In this document: positions 14,957 through 23,951 of the stretch, piece by piece
How positions within the stretch are numbered: position 1 is the first letter of the stretch
Layout: the number at the start of each line of letters is the position of its first letter
From: Paenibacillus sp. V4I7
GTDB taxonomy: Bacteria > Bacillota > Bacilli > Paenibacillales > NBRC-103111
NCBI RefSeq assembly: GCF_030817275.1
Contig: NZ_JAUSZD010000002.1
Span: 558,001-622,000, forward strand
Direction of reading: 5' to 3'
Length of the DNA stretch: 64,000 bases
Made by a program: the position numbers and the translations under genes
Notes under the pieces: generated by a model
The model's input: only the letters and a program-made list of their open reading frames with translations
What the model was told of the DNA's origin: nothing
Databases searched by the model: none

Positions 14957-16492
14957 ATGGCTGATTTCATAGGGAACCAATCAGAAACGGGTAAGCCAAT
15001 TGCTTCGGAACTAAAGCTACTCACAAGCCATGAGTTATATCATCAATTGTTTGGTTGCACAATCATTGCAATGGCAATCGTTAGTCTGGACGGCAGGTTA
15101 CTAAAGGTAAATACATCGTTATGCCGCCTCTTAGGTTACACAGAAGAAGAACTGATTGGTCTGCATATTCAAGAGTTTTCGCATCTTGATGATGTAGCTA
15201 CCTATGCAGAACTATGTGAAGAGACCCTTCGTAGTGAGTGTGAATCTTCTCAAAGAGAGAATCGCTTTATCCATAAAGATGGCTCCATGATATGGGGAAT
15301 TGTTCAAGTTTCCTATGTTCGTGATAAGGATCCCAATCCCCATCTTGCAGTGGTTCAGATTAAAGATGTATCAGAAAGAAAGAATTTGGAACACAAGCTT
15401 GAGGAAAGCAGGCGTGATTATCAATCCCTGCTGAATCATAAGCACAATCAACTCATTCTAAATGCGGTTTCAGATGGTATGTTTGGCATCGATGAGCATT
15501 TTGGCACTACGTTTTTGAATAAAGCGGCGGAGTGCTTAACGGGTTACACCTATGAAGAACTGGTAGGGAAGAATCCTTATCTCGTTTTGACACGTGCATG
15601 TGGAACCGATAAAGATTTGAAAAACAAGAATGAAACTGTTTTATATCGAACGATGCTTGAAGGGGTTTGTTTTTGTTCAAACGAGATCTTTTATAAAAAA
15701 AATGGAGACTCGTTTCCGGTTGAATACATGACTTCGCCGATTTTGGATCAAGATCAAATTATTGGTGTTGTTCTATCATTCAAGGATATTACTAAGCGGC
15801 AGCGTGCGGAAGAAATGCTCCGTAGGTCAGACAAGATGTCCCTTATCGGGCAGCTTGCTGCTGGGGTTGCCCACGAAATTCGTAATCCATTGACTACACT
15901 CAAAGGATTCATGCAATTTCTGCACCAAGGTGCTCCAAATAAGAAAGAATATTACGATATTATGATGTCCGAATTAGAGCGGATCGAACTGATTACTACA
16001 GAAATGCTCGTTCTCGCTAAGCCGCAATTCATACACTACCAGCCCAAAAGTATCGAGAATATTGTCAAAAGTGTCATTACCCTGCTTGAAACACAGGCCA
16101 TTATTAACGACATTCAGTTCGTTGTTGCTATGGAGCATCATTTGCCGCTTGTTCTTTGTGAGGAAAACCAACTGAAGCAATCCTTCATAAATCTGATCAA
16201 AAATGCGATGGAAGCAATGCCAGATGGCGGACAAATCAATATTCACCTGTTTTCAGTTGAGGACAAAGCCGTGCGTGTTTTGTTTCAAGATAGAGGGCAT
16301 GGGATACCGCATGATGCGCTGGCTAGACTTGGAGAGCCCTTCTTTACAACAAAGGAAAGTGGGACTGGGCTTGGCATCATGATTACGAATAAAATCATTG
16401 AGGATCATCATGGCCAGTTTATGGTTGAAAGTAAAGTGGGAGAAGGAACGGTTGTCAGTGTGACGCTTCCTATTACCTATAGTGAGCAGTAA
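14957..16492 (+). CDS. PAS-domain sensor histidine kinase (sporulation-kinase-like)
   Basis: 511 residues from ATG 14957; an ATG at 14948 overlaps the AAAAGGA ribosome site and is less likely. Two PAS domains (about 30-145 and 165-285), with no membrane helix, so it is a cytosolic sensor. H-box AAGVAHEIRNPLTTLKGF near residue 305, N-box INLIKNAMEAMP, G1 DRGHGIP, G2 GTGLGIMI. It resembles KinA/KinE, which phosphorylate Spo0F. No partner regulator is adjacent. The gene is followed 14 bases later by a GGDEF-EAL gene and is probably cotranscribed with it. Confidence 0.88.
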   Translation: MADFIGNQSETGKPIASELKLLTSHELYHQLFGCTIIAMAIVSLDGRLLKVNTSLCRLLGYTEEELIGLHIQEFSHLDDVATYAELCEETLRSECESSQRENRFIHKDGSMIWGIVQVSYVRDKDPNPHLAVVQIKDVSERKNLEHKLEESRRDYQSLLNHKHNQLILNAVSDGMFGIDEHFGTTFLNKAAECLTGYTYEELVGKNPYLVLTRACGTDKDLKNKNETVLYRTMLEGVCFCSNEIFYKKNGDSFPVEYMTSPILDQDQIIGVVLSFKDITKRQRAEEMLRRSDKMSLIGQLAAGVAHEIRNPLTTLKGFMQFLHQGAPNKKEYYDIMMSELERIELITTEMLVLAKPQFIHYQPKSIENIVKSVITLLETQAIINDIQFVVAMEHHLPLVLCEENQLKQSFINLIKNAMEAMPDGGQINIHLFSVEDKAVRVLFQDRGHGIPHDALARLGEPFFTTKESGTGLGIMITNKIIEDHHGQFMVESKVGEGTVVSVTLPITYSEQ

Positions 16493-16506
16493 GAGGAGGC
16501 TAATTT

Positions 16507-18372
16507 GTGAAAAACCGGCTATATATTGGCGGATATCTGTTAGTCGCCATATTCGTAAGCCTTTACGTAAAGCCGTATGCTGCATGGATTTGTTTGCTTG
16601 CCTCACTAGTGCTGCTTATTGTGCTGCTTAGAAAGGGTGGAAGTACACAATCCTTAATAAACGAAATGCCGCGGGATCACACGTATTTAAATGTACTTGA
16701 TTCCCTATTTGAGCACAATCCGAATGCGATTGGTATTTTTGATCAAGAGGGTAAATTTATTCGGATTAATTTAGCGGCAGAAACCATCCTTGGCTACTCC
16801 GTGTCAGAGCTGCTCAATCAACCGTTTATCAGCTTTGTTACAAAAGAGCAGCTGGAGCGGACAGGTAGCCAGATTGAACAAGTGAAATACGGGACGCCAG
16901 TTACCTTTGAAACAGCTGTTATACATAAAAGCGGCTACCGGGTGGATTTGCACGTTACGGCTGTTCCTGTTGATTTGCAGCCTAATTCCAAAGGCAATAT
17001 TCTTATTTGCCAGGATATCACAGAGCGTAAGCGCGGCGATGAGCAAGTTCGCTATATGGCTTATTATGATGATATGACAGGGCTGCCGAACCGGCGCATG
17101 TTCAGAGATAACTTGAATGAGCGGCTCAGTATTACCAAATCAATTGGACAAAAGGTAGCCGTCTTCTATTTGGACATCGATCGCTTCAAGCTGGTCAATG
17201 ACAGCTTTGGATATGATTACGGAAACATGCTGCTGCTGCAGCTAGCAGAGCGTTTCACGAGATGTGTAACGGACAATGATTATTTGGCTCGTACGGAAGG
17301 CGATGAATTTGCCTTTTTCTATACGAATGTAGCTGATTCTAATGACGTAATTGCGGTTATAGCAGAGATTAATCGTGTCCTCGAAAAGCCGTTTCTTTTG
17401 GAACAATATGAACTACATATTACAGCTAGTATCGGCGTTGCGATATCCTCGGATGATGCCGACGATGCGGATATACTTATGAAATATGCTGACATTGCAT
17501 TAGCCAGAGCGAAAGAGAAGGGGCGCAACGACTTTCAGATCTTCAATACGGACATGAAATCGGTTTCAATCAATCGACTTAAGCTGGAGAGTGAGCTTCG
17601 CAGGGCGATAGTCGGGGATGAGTTTGTCTTATATTATCAGCCCCAGGTCGACATTGAGACGGGAAGCATTGTCGGTGTCGAAGCCTTAATTCGCTGGGAT
17701 CATCCAGAGAAAGGCTTCATCTCACCAAACTATTTCATTCCTTTTGCGGAGGAGTCCGGATTGATCGTGCCGATCGGTGAATGGGTACTGCGCGCTGCAT
17801 GTAAGCAAAATAAAGCATGGCAGAACCAAGGGTATACGATGATGCCGATATCTGTGAATCTGTCCATGCGGCAGTTTTTTCAGCACAATCTCAAAGGCAA
17901 GATCAGACATGTTTTAGAACAAACAGGACTTGATCCACAGTATTTGGAACTTGAAATCACCGAAAGCATGACGATGGATGTTGATCATGCTATTCAGTCC
18001 TTGCTTGAGCTTAAGGAGCTAGGTGTGAATGTAAGCATTGATGATTTTGGGACAGGCTACAGTTCGCTGTACTACTTAAAGAAATTTCCGATTGATAAGC
18101 TGAAGATCGATCGTTCCTTTGTTCGAGATATCATGGTGGATCCGAATGACGCGGCCATCGTGGCCACGATTATTGCAATGACGCACCATCTGAACTTGAA
18201 GGTTATTGCTGAAGGTGTAGAAACCGAAGATCAACTGCATTTCCTGCATCAGAATCGCTGTAATGAGGTGCAGGGCTATTGGTTTAGTCCACCTGTAAGT
18301 GCGGATGAACTGGAGAAAATGCTAAAAACAGGTATCCCGAATGCTTCGGCAGTGTCCGTTCATGCCAAATAA
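16507..18372 (+). CDS. PAS-GGDEF-EAL cyclic-di-GMP protein
   Basis: 621 residues from GTG 16507 (AAGAGGAGG upstream). Two N-terminal hydrophobic helices (about 1-37) anchor it; a PAS domain spans about 60-175, GGDEF about 185-345 and EAL about 360-610. The GGDEF signature reads EGDEF, with the first Gly replaced by Glu, so cyclase activity is doubtful. The EAL half keeps VEALIRW, VNLSMRQF, ELEITES, DDFGTGYSS, KIDRSF, AEGVET and QGYWFSPP, so it should hydrolyse c-di-GMP, perhaps with the GGDEF half as GTP sensor. It is paired with the upstream PAS kinase gene. Confidence 0.9.
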   Translation: MKNRLYIGGYLLVAIFVSLYVKPYAAWICLLASLVLLIVLLRKGGSTQSLINEMPRDHTYLNVLDSLFEHNPNAIGIFDQEGKFIRINLAAETILGYSVSELLNQPFISFVTKEQLERTGSQIEQVKYGTPVTFETAVIHKSGYRVDLHVTAVPVDLQPNSKGNILICQDITERKRGDEQVRYMAYYDDMTGLPNRRMFRDNLNERLSITKSIGQKVAVFYLDIDRFKLVNDSFGYDYGNMLLLQLAERFTRCVTDNDYLARTEGDEFAFFYTNVADSNDVIAVIAEINRVLEKPFLLEQYELHITASIGVAISSDDADDADILMKYADIALARAKEKGRNDFQIFNTDMKSVSINRLKLESELRRAIVGDEFVLYYQPQVDIETGSIVGVEALIRWDHPEKGFISPNYFIPFAEESGLIVPIGEWVLRAACKQNKAWQNQGYTMMPISVNLSMRQFFQHNLKGKIRHVLEQTGLDPQYLELEITESMTMDVDHAIQSLLELKELGVNVSIDDFGTGYSSLYYLKKFPIDKLKIDRSFVRDIMVDPNDAAIVATIIAMTHHLNLKVIAEGVETEDQLHFLHQNRCNEVQGYWFSPPVSADELEKMLKTGIPNASAVSVHAK

Positions 18373-18416
18373 AAGGAAGAGGGTATCCTTATTCTGGGAT
18401 ACCCTCTTCCTTTTTA
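18371..18416 (+). terminator. Strong bidirectional terminator
   Basis: A 16-bp perfect stem (18373-18388 with 18397-18412) with an 8-base loop, A-rich on the left and T-rich on the right, between convergent genes. Confidence 0.92.
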
Positions 18417-18417
18417 A

Positions 18418-18915
18418 CTAGAATGCGACATAATCATCAATTTCATTCAATTTGAATAAGTAGACCTGCTTCTCATCTACATGATATACGGATACATTTT
18501 GATTACTGCTATCAAAATTCAAAATACGGCATGGAAGATTAAGTTTGATTCCCTGACCTTTGATAACCGTTAAACGGATTAACGTATTATTCACTTTGAA
18601 ACTTTCCAATTGTTCAATTATTTTATCTGAAGCTCCACTGTTGGAGGTGGCTTTCGCTGTGTCTGTTACAGTTGAAGGTGGGACAGCAGCCTTTTTTTTG
18701 CTTGGTAATAACGGAGAGGTGCTCTCTTTTATTGTGTTAAGTTCAATCAACTTGCCAAGTTGAATGCCATTAATAATGTTGTAATCCTTGACTGTATCCA
18801 CATTCAGAAGATGAAAGAGTTTTTCCATAGCAAGGCCATTTGTGGCATCTTCAATCAGAATTTCTACGGTAAATAAATGTCCATTCGGACTTGTGTTTGC
18901 TTTTCCTTGACTCAT
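18418..18915 (-). CDS. Unknown protein with two folded segments and a Ser/Thr/Ala linker
   Basis: 165 residues. Residues about 12-62 form one conserved-looking alpha/beta segment, residues about 63-98 are a low-complexity linker (KKKAAVPPSTVTD and following), and about 99-165 look like a small beta barrel ending DEKQVYLFKLNEIDDYVAF. No membrane segment or signal peptide. AAGGAGG lies upstream of ATG 18915. It stands alone, convergent with the c-di-GMP gene; function not recognised. Confidence 0.65.
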   Translation of the reverse strand: MSQGKANTSPNGHLFTVEILIEDATNGLAMEKLFHLLNVDTVKDYNIINGIQLGKLIELNTIKESTSPLLPSKKKAAVPPSTVTDTAKATSNSGASDKIIEQLESFKVNNTLIRLTVIKGQGIKLNLPCRILNFDSSNQNVSVYHVDEKQVYLFKLNEIDDYVAF

Positions 18916-19094
18916 ATAGCCTCCTTGCTGCCCAGATATTGCTCTTGCACTTACTATATCATGATATCATACCTAAAAATAGCTTGCTTTTTACATGAAT
19001 CTGGATGGTTTAAATTGCTATAGCAACTTTATTTCTGTAAACTAATAAGGGAAAGAACAAGATAATGTTTGATTATTTGAAATGGAGACGCGAA

Positions 19095-20135
19095 ATGATG
19101 GAGCAATTTAGGAAGATGTTTCTAAATTTAACAGTTCGGAGGTTTTCAATCCTTGTCATTATAGGTCTATTATTGATTACCATAAGAGACATGCTTAACC
19201 TAGTTCTCTTAACCTTTTTAATGGCCTTCCTTATGAGCAGTATTCAAAACTTGGTGACCAGAAAGCTTAGTAGATACATTACGGTGAATAGTAAAGTTAT
19301 CCTCATCTTACTTTATCTAATCATGATTACTGGGTTTGTCGTTGCAATTATTAATTATTTGCCGAAGGTTTTTGTGCAAATCCTGCAATTAAAAGAAATT
19401 CTAGTCGGATTAACGAATTTACCAGCACCTCAAGATGAAATCTCTCGGTATATGTATAAAACATTAAAGGATTTAAATTTACAAGCTTATGTGAAACAAG
19501 GATTTGAATATATTCTTAGAATCAGCAATTGGGGGACCACCTTTATTTTAGCAACGATCTTGAGTTTCTTCTTTATCTTCGAGAGGAAAAGAATCATTGC
19601 CTTTACTTCTCGATTGAGAGAAAGCAAAATTTCTTGGCTGTATGAAGAATTAGAGTATTTCGGTAAGAAATTCGTCTTATCTTTCGGGAAAGTTATCGAG
19701 GCACAACTCCTTATAGCCCTTTTTAATACGGTATTTACTGTAATTGGACTTTGGGTATTGGGTTTCCCATATCTTTTCGCGCTAGCCATTATGATTTTCC
19801 TGCTTAGTTTAATTCCTGTAGCGGGCTTTCTTATTTCATTACTTCCTTTAGGTATTATTGGCTATAATTTAGGCGGACATCTAATGGTGATCTACGTAAT
19901 CTCAGTGATCATGGTGCTTCATTTCCTAGAAGGGTATTTTTTAAACCCCAAGCTAATGTCTTCCAAAATGAATCTTCCGATGTTCTACACGTTCATTATT
20001 CTGATTTTCTCAGAGCATTATCTGGGTACATGGGGCTTGATCGTGGGAATTCCTATCTTTATTTTTTTGTTAGACATAATAGACGTAGATACAGGAAAAG
20101 ATGCAGCAAAAGATGCAGCAAAAGATGCAGGCTGA
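19095..20135 (+). CDS. AI-2E/PerM family transporter
   Basis: 346 residues from ATG 19095, which has GGAG about 8 bases upstream; an earlier in-frame ATG (19065) has a poor ribosome site. About eight membrane helices in the PerM arrangement, with FAIAIMIFLLSLIPVAGF-like central region and the conserved LMSSKMNLPMFYTFIILIFSEHYLGTWGLIVGIP block near the end. Family members include TqsA and sporulation protein YtvI. The extreme C-terminus is a three-fold KDAA repeat encoded by a perfect 12-base tandem repeat. Substrate unknown. Confidence 0.85.
   Translation: MMEQFRKMFLNLTVRRFSILVIIGLLLITIRDMLNLVLLTFLMAFLMSSIQNLVTRKLSRYITVNSKVILILLYLIMITGFVVAIINYLPKVFVQILQLKEILVGLTNLPAPQDEISRYMYKTLKDLNLQAYVKQGFEYILRISNWGTTFILATILSFFFIFERKRIIAFTSRLRESKISWLYEELEYFGKKFVLSFGKVIEAQLLIALFNTVFTVIGLWVLGFPYLFALAIMIFLLSLIPVAGFLISLLPLGIIGYNLGGHLMVIYVISVIMVLHFLEGYFLNPKLMSSKMNLPMFYTFIILIFSEHYLGTWGLIVGIPIFIFLLDIIDVDTGKDAAKDAAKDAG
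20096..20131 (+). repeat. 12-bp tandem repeat, three copies, inside a coding region
   Basis: AAAAGATGCAGC occurs at 20096, 20108 and 20120 (last base differs). It is in frame and encodes Lys-Asp-Ala-Ala units at the C-terminus of the AI-2E-type transporter. Confidence 0.9.
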
Positions 20136-20240
20136 TTCAGTGACCGAAAACATTGCCGAAACTTTTCAAACCTTTCTCACACCGTACTAGCCGATCGCGC
20201 ATATACTACCGTAAGACTGCGAAGAGGAGCTGTGCAGAGC

Positions 20241-20543
20241 ATGATGCGCGTAGAACCCATTCTCCTTGAAGGACATACAGCAATCGCTATAGAGGTTAAG
20301 CTGCCGAAAACAACGCTGCTGATTGTGACTACGGACAAAGGTTACATTATGTGTGGCGCTCTCGATGTTGCGCTGCTCAATGAACGCTTGAGGGACAGGA
20401 ATATTGTAGCTGCACGGGCAACGGGGGTTCGGACGATTGAGGAACTTCTGAAAGCGCCGCTTGAATCGGTGACGCTCACTGCAGAAGATTTGGGTATTGT
20501 AGCTGGGATGACGGGACGGGAAGCCATTTTGAAAATGATGTAA
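20241..20543 (+). CDS. yunC: DUF1805 family protein (YunC-like)
   Basis: 100 residues; the segment VEVKLPKTTLLIVTTDKGYIMCGALDV and ending MTGREAILKMM fit B. subtilis YunC (DUF1805). Function of the family is not known. AGAGGAG at 20222-20229 favours ATG 20241 over the GTG at 20232. A terminator follows. Confidence 0.85.
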   Translation: MMRVEPILLEGHTAIAIEVKLPKTTLLIVTTDKGYIMCGALDVALLNERLRDRNIVAARATGVRTIEELLKAPLESVTLTAEDLGIVAGMTGREAILKMM

Positions 20544-20562
20544 AGTTGAATGCCAAAATTAG

Positions 20563-20598
20563 AACGCTTGGGATCTTAGGATCTCGGCGTTTTATTTG
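20563..20598 (+). terminator. Terminator after yunC
   Basis: AACGC...GATC pairs with GATC...GCGTT around TTAG, followed by TTATTTG. Two internal mismatches. Confidence 0.65.
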
Positions 20599-20705
20599 TT
20601 TGAGCACGATGACCAACCAGCATTCTTTCCATTGTGCACAAATCTAAAAATGTGAAAAAATAGCCATCTTCAATATATTTCTAGCAAAATTCCTTAATGA
20701 AGGCG

Positions 20706-20734
20706 TTGTTATTTTATTGACCAAGTGTTAAAAT
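20706..20734 (+). promoter_or_regulatory. Promoter of amino-acid importer operon
   Basis: TTGTTA (20706-20711) and TAAAAT (20729-20734) are spaced 17 bases, about 35 bases before the TTG start codon of the binding protein. Confidence 0.5.
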
Positions 20735-20769
20735 ATGATTCGTCATTACATAGAACGGGGGGAATTATT

Positions 20770-21558
20770 TTGAAAAAATTATTGTTTTTTGTACTAACTG
20801 CAGTTTTAGTTGTAGCACTAGCAGGTTGTGGTTCTAAGGAAAGTGGTGGTACGAAGTATAAATTTGCGACTGATGCTGCCTATGCACCAATGGAATATAT
20901 GGATAAAGATAAGATGACAGGCTTTGATATCGATTTTCTTGCTGAAGTGATGAAGGAAGCAGGTCTTTCCTACGAGGTCACGAACACAGGCTGGGATACT
21001 ATGCTAACAAGTGTGAAGCAAGGGAAAGAGTTTCAAGCAGGAATTTCCAGCGTATCAATTACAGATGAGCGTAAACAAACTTACGATTACTCCATCCCTT
21101 ACTTCGAATCTACGAACATGATTCTTGTTAAAGAAGGCAGCCCGATCAAAAGCGCGACAGACTTGAAAGACAAGAAAGTGGCTGTTCAAATTTCTACAAC
21201 GGCTGACACGCTAATGAGCAAGATTATGGGTGAGAAGAACACATCCTTGAAACGTCTGGATAATAATACATTAGCTTTAATGGAGCTTGAAAATAACGGT
21301 GTTGACGCAGTTGTTGCCGACATAGCGATTGTTCGTGAATATGTGAAAAATAATCCGAATAAGAAATTCACCACGATTTCTGATCCGAAAAACTTTGAGT
21401 CCGAATACTACGGTATTCTGTTGCCTAAAGGCAGTGAGCTTAAAGCAAAGCTAGACCCGGCGATCAAGAAAGTTATTGAGAACGGTGCTTATGCAACAGT
21501 GTACAAAAAATGGTTCGGTCAAGAGCCTGATACAAAGAAACTTCTTGAACAAAAATAA
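20770..21558 (+). CDS. Amino-acid ABC transporter substrate-binding lipoprotein
   Basis: 262 residues starting at TTG 20770, preceded by GGGGGG. Signal segment KKLLFFVLTAVLVVALAGC gives a lipobox with Cys at about 20. The mature part is a family 3 solute-binding protein: YKFATDAAYAPMEYMD, TGFDIDFLAEVMKEAG, the GISSVSITDERKQTYDYSIPY block and the usual C-terminal YKKWFGQEP. Such proteins bind polar or basic amino acids; specificity is not readable. First gene of a three-gene importer, with a hairpin between it and the permease gene. Confidence 0.93.
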   Translation: MKKLLFFVLTAVLVVALAGCGSKESGGTKYKFATDAAYAPMEYMDKDKMTGFDIDFLAEVMKEAGLSYEVTNTGWDTMLTSVKQGKEFQAGISSVSITDERKQTYDYSIPYFESTNMILVKEGSPIKSATDLKDKKVAVQISTTADTLMSKIMGEKNTSLKRLDNNTLALMELENNGVDAVVADIAIVREYVKNNPNKKFTTISDPKNFESEYYGILLPKGSELKAKLDPAIKKVIENGAYATVYKKWFGQEPDTKKLLEQK

Positions 21559-21567
21559 TAGGTCAAC

Positions 21568-21603
21568 AGCATGCGTGACTTCAACCTTGCGCATGCTTTT
21601 CTT
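21568..21603 (+). terminator. Intra-operon hairpin, probable partial terminator
   Basis: AGCATGCG (21568-21575) pairs with CGCATGCT (21590-21597), followed by TTTCTTCT. Placed between the binding-protein gene and the permease gene, it probably lowers downstream expression relative to the binding protein. Confidence 0.65.
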
Positions 21604-21641
21604 CTGTAAATAGCAAAATAATGAAAGAAAGGAAGTGTGGA

Positions 21642-22289
21642 ATGGATTTTCGTTTTGACATCATTGTTGAATATTTACCTTTATTGCTCAAGGGTACGCT
21701 TTGGACTATTGGCATATCCATTCTTTCCATCCTGTTCGGCTCTGTACTAGGGCTAGCTGTTGGATTAGGTAAAATGTCTCACCGTGCCTACTTAAGATGG
21801 CCGACTAGTATGTACGTCAATTTTTTCCGCGGCACACCGCTGCTTGTTCAGATATTGCTTGTCCACTTTGGAATCGTTCCATTATTCATAGGAACAACGA
21901 ATGCGATCATCGCTTCCATTGTTGCCTTATCTTTGAATTCAGCAGGCTACATGGCCGAAATTTTCAGGGCTGGTATTCAATCCATCGATAAAGGACAAAC
22001 AGAAGCCGCGCACTCGCTAGGAATGACCCACTTCCAAACGATGAAATCGGTTATTTTGCCTCAAGCGATTAAACGAATGATTCCTCCATTTGGCAATGAG
22101 TTTATCGTGCTGATTAAAGACTCTTCCCTATTCGCTGTTATTGCTGCACCAGAATTGATGTATTGGTCTAATGCGATGCGCAGCCAATACTTCAAAGTCT
22201 GGGAACCATATTTGACAGCTGCTCTTATTTATTTCATTCTCACTTACTCTTTAAGCAAGCTGCTTGCTTATCTGGAAAGGAAAGTGTAG
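21642..22289 (+). CDS. Amino-acid ABC transporter permease
   Basis: 215 residues from ATG 21642 (AAAGGAAG 8 bases upstream). HisM/GlnP-type permease: [19 protein letters not shown] start, [16 protein letters not shown], and EAA loop [20 protein letters not shown] ending in [18 protein letters not shown]. Five or so membrane helices. It is likely a homodimer in the importer. Four bases separate its stop from the ATPase start. Confidence 0.93.
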   Translation: MDFRFDIIVEYLPLLLKGTLWTIGISILSILFGSVLGLAVGLGKMSHRAYLRWPTSMYVNFFRGTPLLVQILLVHFGIVPLFIGTTNAIIASIVALSLNSAGYMAEIFRAGIQSIDKGQTEAAHSLGMTHFQTMKSVILPQAIKRMIPPFGNEFIVLIKDSSLFAVIAAPELMYWSNAMRSQYFKVWEPYLTAALIYFILTYSLSKLLAYLERKV

Positions 22290-22293
22290 AAAT

Positions 22294-23025
22294 ATGACGG
22301 CTATGATCGAAGTTAGAAATCTTAAAAAATCGTTCGGGGATAATATCGTCCTGCGAGATATTAGTGCAGATATTCAGAACCAAGAGGTTCTTGTGGTGAT
22401 AGGACCATCCGGATCAGGGAAATCGACATTTTTGCGTTGTCTGAACCTGTTAGAACAGCCGGATAGCGGCAGTATCTTGATTGAAGGCAAATCGATTATG
22501 GATCCGATGAATAAGATCAATGAGATCCGTATGGAACTCGGGATGGTTTTTCAGCGGTTTCATTTGTTCCCGCATATGAAAGTCATTGATAATATTATGT
22601 TAGCACCTCTTCAAGTGAGAAAATGGCCAGAGGATAAAGCGCGTAAGAAAGCGCTAGAGCTTCTAGATAAAGTTGGGCTTGCAGATAAGGCCAATGCCCT
22701 TCCAGACTCGCTTTCGGGCGGTCAGGCACAGCGTGTAGCTATTGCAAGAGCACTGGCTATGGAGCCAAAGATCATGCTGTTCGATGAGCCTACATCGGCT
22801 CTGGATCCTGAAATGGTCGGGGAAGTGCTTGGTGTAATGAAACAACTGGCCAAAGAAGGGATGACTATGGTTGTCGTAACGCATGAAATGGGCTTCGCTC
22901 GCGAAGTCGGTGACCGCGTTATGTTTATGGAACAAGGCGTTATTATCGAAGAAGGAAAGCCAGAGCAAATCTTTGAAAACGCCAAGCAGGAACGAACGAA
23001 ATCATTTCTGTCTAAAGTGCTCTAG
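22294..23025 (+). CDS. Amino-acid ABC transporter ATP-binding protein
   Basis: 243 residues. Walker [11 protein letters not shown]-loop [10 protein letters not shown], signature [15 protein letters not shown], Walker [15 protein letters not shown] and the switch His in VVTHEMGFA; the spacing is that of GlnQ/HisP. It powers the importer with the two preceding gene products. ATG 22294 follows AAAGGAAAG, immediately after the permease stop. A terminator closes the operon. Confidence 0.95.
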   Translation: MTAMIEVRNLKKSFGDNIVLRDISADIQNQEVLVVIGPSGSGKSTFLRCLNLLEQPDSGSILIEGKSIMDPMNKINEIRMELGMVFQRFHLFPHMKVIDNIMLAPLQVRKWPEDKARKKALELLDKVGLADKANALPDSLSGGQAQRVAIARALAMEPKIMLFDEPTSALDPEMVGEVLGVMKQLAKEGMTMVVVTHEMGFAREVGDRVMFMEQGVIIEEGKPEQIFENAKQERTKSFLSKVL

Positions 23026-23053
23026 CACTTTTTAAAAGAATAGAAGTAAGAAG

Positions 23054-23086
23054 GGAGGATCGTATGCCGATCCTCTTTTTTATTTG
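23054..23086 (+). terminator. Terminator of amino-acid importer operon
   Basis: GAGGATCG (23055-23062) and CGATCCTC (23068-23075) with a 5-base loop, followed by T6. Confidence 0.9.
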
Positions 23087-23255
23087 TATCTTTTTGGTAA
23101 AAGATAGATTTATAATGAAGGTAACTATCGTATATTGAAAATAAAGGGTGATTTATTACATAGCTTTACTCATTTGTTTAAGCGCTTCCAAAAAGCATGT
23201 TTCTCTATATTTCTATGCTTGTCATTTTGATTCCATTTCTGAAGAGGTGCTAACT

Positions 23256-23951
23256 TTGAAAACGTATGAAGATCAAGTGCCCATGGTGCAAGCAATTGGC
23301 GTTACACGTGTTTTCGGGAAAGGACCGGGAGCCGTTCACGCATTGCGGGGTGCTCATTTAAGTATTCCCAGAGGCAGGCTGGTAGCTTTGCGGGGAAGAT
23401 CAGGATCTGGTAAAACAACGCTGCTCAATATATTAGGGGCACTCGATCATCCGTCGGAGGGTACCGTATATTTAGAAGGCATGGAAATCAGCCGTTTATC
23501 TGAGGCGAAGCGCAATGAAGTCAGACGGAAGCAGATCGGACTTATTTTTCAATCTTTTGCCTTGGTTCCTTATATGTCCGCCTACGAGAATGTAGAGTTT
23601 GGATTGCGCATTTCGGGTATTCACCCCAATCAATATAAGAGTTTGGCTGAAGAAGCGCTAGATTTCGTTGGATTGAAGCCGAGAATGAAGCATCGTCCCT
23701 ACGAACTTTCCGGGGGAGAACAACAGAGGGTTGCCATTGCCAGGGCCATTGCACACAAGCCTAAGTTGATATTGGCAGATGAACCTACAGCTGAGTTAGA
23801 TAGCAGAATGGGCCTCCAAGTGCTTAAACTATTCAAGGATTTGGTGCAAGAAGGAATGACAATTATTTTGACCACGCATGATCTCGCTATTATGGAAATT
23901 GTAGATGAAGTGTATGCATTGGAGGATGGTACCATTGTCGATGAAGGTTAA
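23256..23951 (+). CDS. ABC transporter ATP-binding protein, MacB/LolD type
   Basis: 231 residues from TTG 23256, with GAAGAGGTG 6 bases upstream. Walker A GRSGSGKTT, signature [15 protein letters not shown], Walker B LILADEPTAELDS, switch His TTHDLAI; the LolD/MacB-like N-terminus ALRGAHLSIPRGRLVALRG is clear. It starts an operon with a membrane-fusion lipoprotein, an FtsX-type permease and a second ATPase. The upstream region 23087-23255 holds a TATAAT at 23111-23116 but no clear -35. Likely export or envelope work rather than import. Confidence 0.9.
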   Translation: MKTYEDQVPMVQAIGVTRVFGKGPGAVHALRGAHLSIPRGRLVALRGRSGSGKTTLLNILGALDHPSEGTVYLEGMEISRLSEAKRNEVRRKQIGLIFQSFALVPYMSAYENVEFGLRISGIHPNQYKSLAEEALDFVGLKPRMKHRPYELSGGEQQRVAIARAIAHKPKLILADEPTAELDSRMGLQVLKLFKDLVQEGMTIILTTHDLAIMEIVDEVYALEDGTIVDEG

